Assembly: GCA_900546005.1 (NCBI GenBank)
Contig: URBJ01000090.1
Location: forward strand, 1 to 8,935
Direction of reading: 5' to 3'
From: an uncultured Alistipes sp.
Lineage (GTDB): Bacteria; Bacteroidota; Bacteroidia; Bacteroidales; Rikenellaceae
Length of the DNA stretch: 8,935 nucleotides
The notes under the pieces are model-generated. The model was not told the origin of the DNA. It searched no databases and worked only from the letters and a program-made list of their open reading frames with translations. Made by a program: the position numbers and the translations under genes. Numbering within the stretch: the first letter of the stretch is position 1; every line of letters begins with the position of its first letter. Of the stretch, positions 7,765 through 8,935 are shown one piece after another.

Positions 7765-8673
7765 CTAACCGAAGTAGAGCAACATGACGCCGCACAACAC
7801 GACGGCCAAAATGGCAGCTTTTTTCTTGATCTGTCGTTCATGGAAGAGCAATGCCCCAACAACAAACGTCACGACAACACCCGACCGACGAATTGTCGAC
7901 ACAACCGATAACAGGGCATCGGGATCGCTCAGTGCATAGAAATAGAGAAAATCGGCAACCGTCAACAAAAATGCCGTCAGGAAAATAGAGGGCTTCCACC
8001 GGAAAGGTGTAGACCGTTTTCGCGTCGGATACCACATCAGACCTACCACCACAATCATCATCACCGACTGATAGTAGTTCGTATAGGCTTGTACGGCCAT
8101 ACGGTCGAAATGAGCAATCAGGTATTTGTCCCACAAAGCACTTGCAGCCCCAAATAGTGTAGATGCGATCAAAAAATAGATCCACAACATTTTCCGTCGT
8201 GGCGACTCCCGATCGTCAGCCCCATCTTTCTTATCCATGTTGGACAGGACAACCAATGCCGTCAGAACCGTCAAGACTCCGATCCACTGAATCAGATCGA
8301 GACGTTCGCCGAAGATCAAGATAGCCCCCAACACGACAAAAACAGGACGCGTTGCCTTGACCGAAGCCGAAATAGTCAACGGGAGGTGCTTGGTCGCAAA
8401 AAAGCCGAAAATCCATGACCCGAGTACAATAACGGCCTTTAACAAGATACCCCAGTGTGCCTGTGTCGAGACGGGAGGGATGTAAAACATGGTGTCGCGC
8501 AGGGTGTCCGGAGCGAAAAGGCTCAAAAACTGGAACGGGAGAAAGAGGACCGCACTGATCAAGATACTACATCCCAAAACCGGCAATACGGCATTATCTT
8601 TCAGTGCACTTTTTTTAGTCACTTCATTTAACCCGAGAAAAATAGCCGAGAAAAGAGCCAGAGTCAACCACAT
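7765..8673 (-). CDS. EamA/DMT-superfamily transporter
   Basis: This is a 302-residue inner-membrane protein with two EamA repeats (about 2-145 and 165-301) and probably ten membrane helices. The repeats are joined by a charged cytoplasmic loop, MDKKDGADDRESPRRK (146-161). Each repeat ends in the typical pattern of small residues followed by a Glu and hydrophobic helices: SVKATRPVFVVLGAILIFGE in the first and STIRRSGVVVTFVVGALLF followed by HE in the second. The start is ATG 8673. The frame can be extended two codons to a TTG at 8679, but ATG is preferred and gives a 22-bp gap to the predicted promoter element. DMT proteins export or import metabolites such as amino acids, nucleotides or sugars; neighbours give no reliable substrate clue. 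It is divergent from the next lipoprotein gene and convergent with folA. Confidence 0.9.
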   Translation of the reverse strand: MWLTLALFSAIFLGLNEVTKKSALKDNAVLPVLGCSILISAVLFLPFQFLSLFAPDTLRDTMFYIPPVSTQAHWGILLKAVIVLGSWIFGFFATKHLPLTISASVKATRPVFVVLGAILIFGERLDLIQWIGVLTVLTALVVLSNMDKKDGADDRESPRRKMLWIYFLIASTLFGAASALWDKYLIAHFDRMAVQAYTNYYQSVMMIVVVGLMWYPTRKRSTPFRWKPSIFLTAFLLTVADFLYFYALSDPDALLSVVSTIRRSGVVVTFVVGALLFHERQIKKKAAILAVVLCGVMLLYFG

Positions 8674-8695
8674 AATCAATAGAACTTTTTCGGGG

Positions 8696-8703
8696 CAAAC
8701 TTA
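8696..8703 (-). promoter_or_regulatory. Predicted Bacteroidota promoter -7 element for the EamA transporter
   Basis: Read on the minus strand this is TAAGTTTG, an exact TAnnTTTG match, 22 bp upstream of the ATG at 8673. No convincing -33 TTTG was found at normal spacing, so this is a motif call only. It lies back to back with the promoter of the downstream lipoprotein gene. Confidence 0.5.
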
Positions 8704-8794
8704 CAACATTTTTCAGAATTATCGGGTAAATTTTCCTGCTGTCGGGAAACGAGACTTCCTTATTTTCCGAAAAACGAGTTTTGGCTATTTTTTC

Positions 8795-8802
8795 TAACTT
8801 TG
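8795..8802 (+). promoter_or_regulatory. Predicted Bacteroidota promoter -7 element for the 3'-terminal lipoprotein gene
   Basis: TAACTTTG matches TAnnTTTG exactly and lies 26 bp upstream of the ATG at 8829, in an AT-rich stretch. A TTTG at 8780-8783 is present, but only 11 bp upstream, too close to be a standard -33 element. Confidence 0.55.
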
Positions 8803-8828
8803 TATTAGGCAAATAAAAATCAATACCT

Positions 8829-8935
8829 ATGAAAAAACTTATCGTACTTTCGGCTTTTGTACTCCTGATCTGGAGCGCATGCACCCAGACGCCCCAGCAA
8901 AAGGGTCCCGTCGCCCTGCCTACCGCAGCATTCGA
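8829..8935 (+). CDS. Predicted lipoprotein, N-terminal 35 codons only (3'-truncated by the window)
   Basis: The ATG at 8829 opens a frame that runs off the window after 35 full codons. It starts MKKLIVLSAFVLLIWSAC: two lysines, a hydrophobic core and a lipobox ending in Cys 18, a clear lipoprotein signal peptide. The next residues (TQTPQQKGPVALPTAAF) are a low-complexity linker leading into an unseen domain. The function cannot be told from this fragment. The gene is supported by its start position behind a good promoter motif and by the signal peptide. It is transcribed divergently from the transporter gene. Confidence 0.75.
   Translation, partial: MKKLIVLSAFVLLIWSACTQTPQQKGPVALPTAAF

Overview
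The window looks like an ordinary chromosomal stretch from a Bacteroidota bacterium, probably of the order Bacteroidales. The roughly balanced base composition would suit an Alistipes-like genus, but that is inference. The evidence is the set of families present (a bacterial debranching enzyme, small glycogen synthase and GH57 cluster, and a DUF4369/thioredoxin-fold lipoprotein), the Bacteroidota-style promoter -7 motif TAnnTTTG in front of three transcription units, and weak or absent Shine-Dalgarno sequences at most starts.

Region 1 (1-4368, + strand) is a glycogen / alpha-glucan cluster of three closely spaced genes. It holds a glycogen debranching enzyme whose 5' end lies outside the window, a compact glycogen-synthase-type glycosyltransferase, and a GH57 alpha-amylase-type enzyme. 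Together they suggest building and remodelling of an intracellular alpha-glucan store. No ADP-glucose pyrophosphorylase, branching enzyme or phosphorylase is in view.

Region 2 (about 4415-7695, + strand) starts with its own predicted promoter. It is a compact run of four genes: a lipoprotein with a DUF4369-like N-terminus and a thioredoxin-like C-terminus that has lost its CxxC cysteines; lpxH (lipid A synthesis); thyA; and folA. lpxH starts 4 bp after the lipoprotein gene, thyA 14 bp after lpxH, and the folA start overlaps the thyA stop (ATGA). thyA and folA work as a pair: ThyA oxidises methylene-tetrahydrofolate to dihydrofolate while making dTMP, and DHFR regenerates tetrahydrofolate.

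Region 3 (7765-8673, - strand) is a convergent EamA/DMT-family membrane transporter of unknown substrate. A 155-bp intergenic region with two back-to-back predicted promoters separates it from the first 35 codons of another lipoprotein gene (8829 to the window end).

I saw no RNA gene, insertion sequence, CRISPR array, prophage or defence system. No stretch longer than 300 bp lacks a gene. I do not think the window holds an exotic undescribed system. The most notable item is the cysteine-less thioredoxin-fold lipoprotein.
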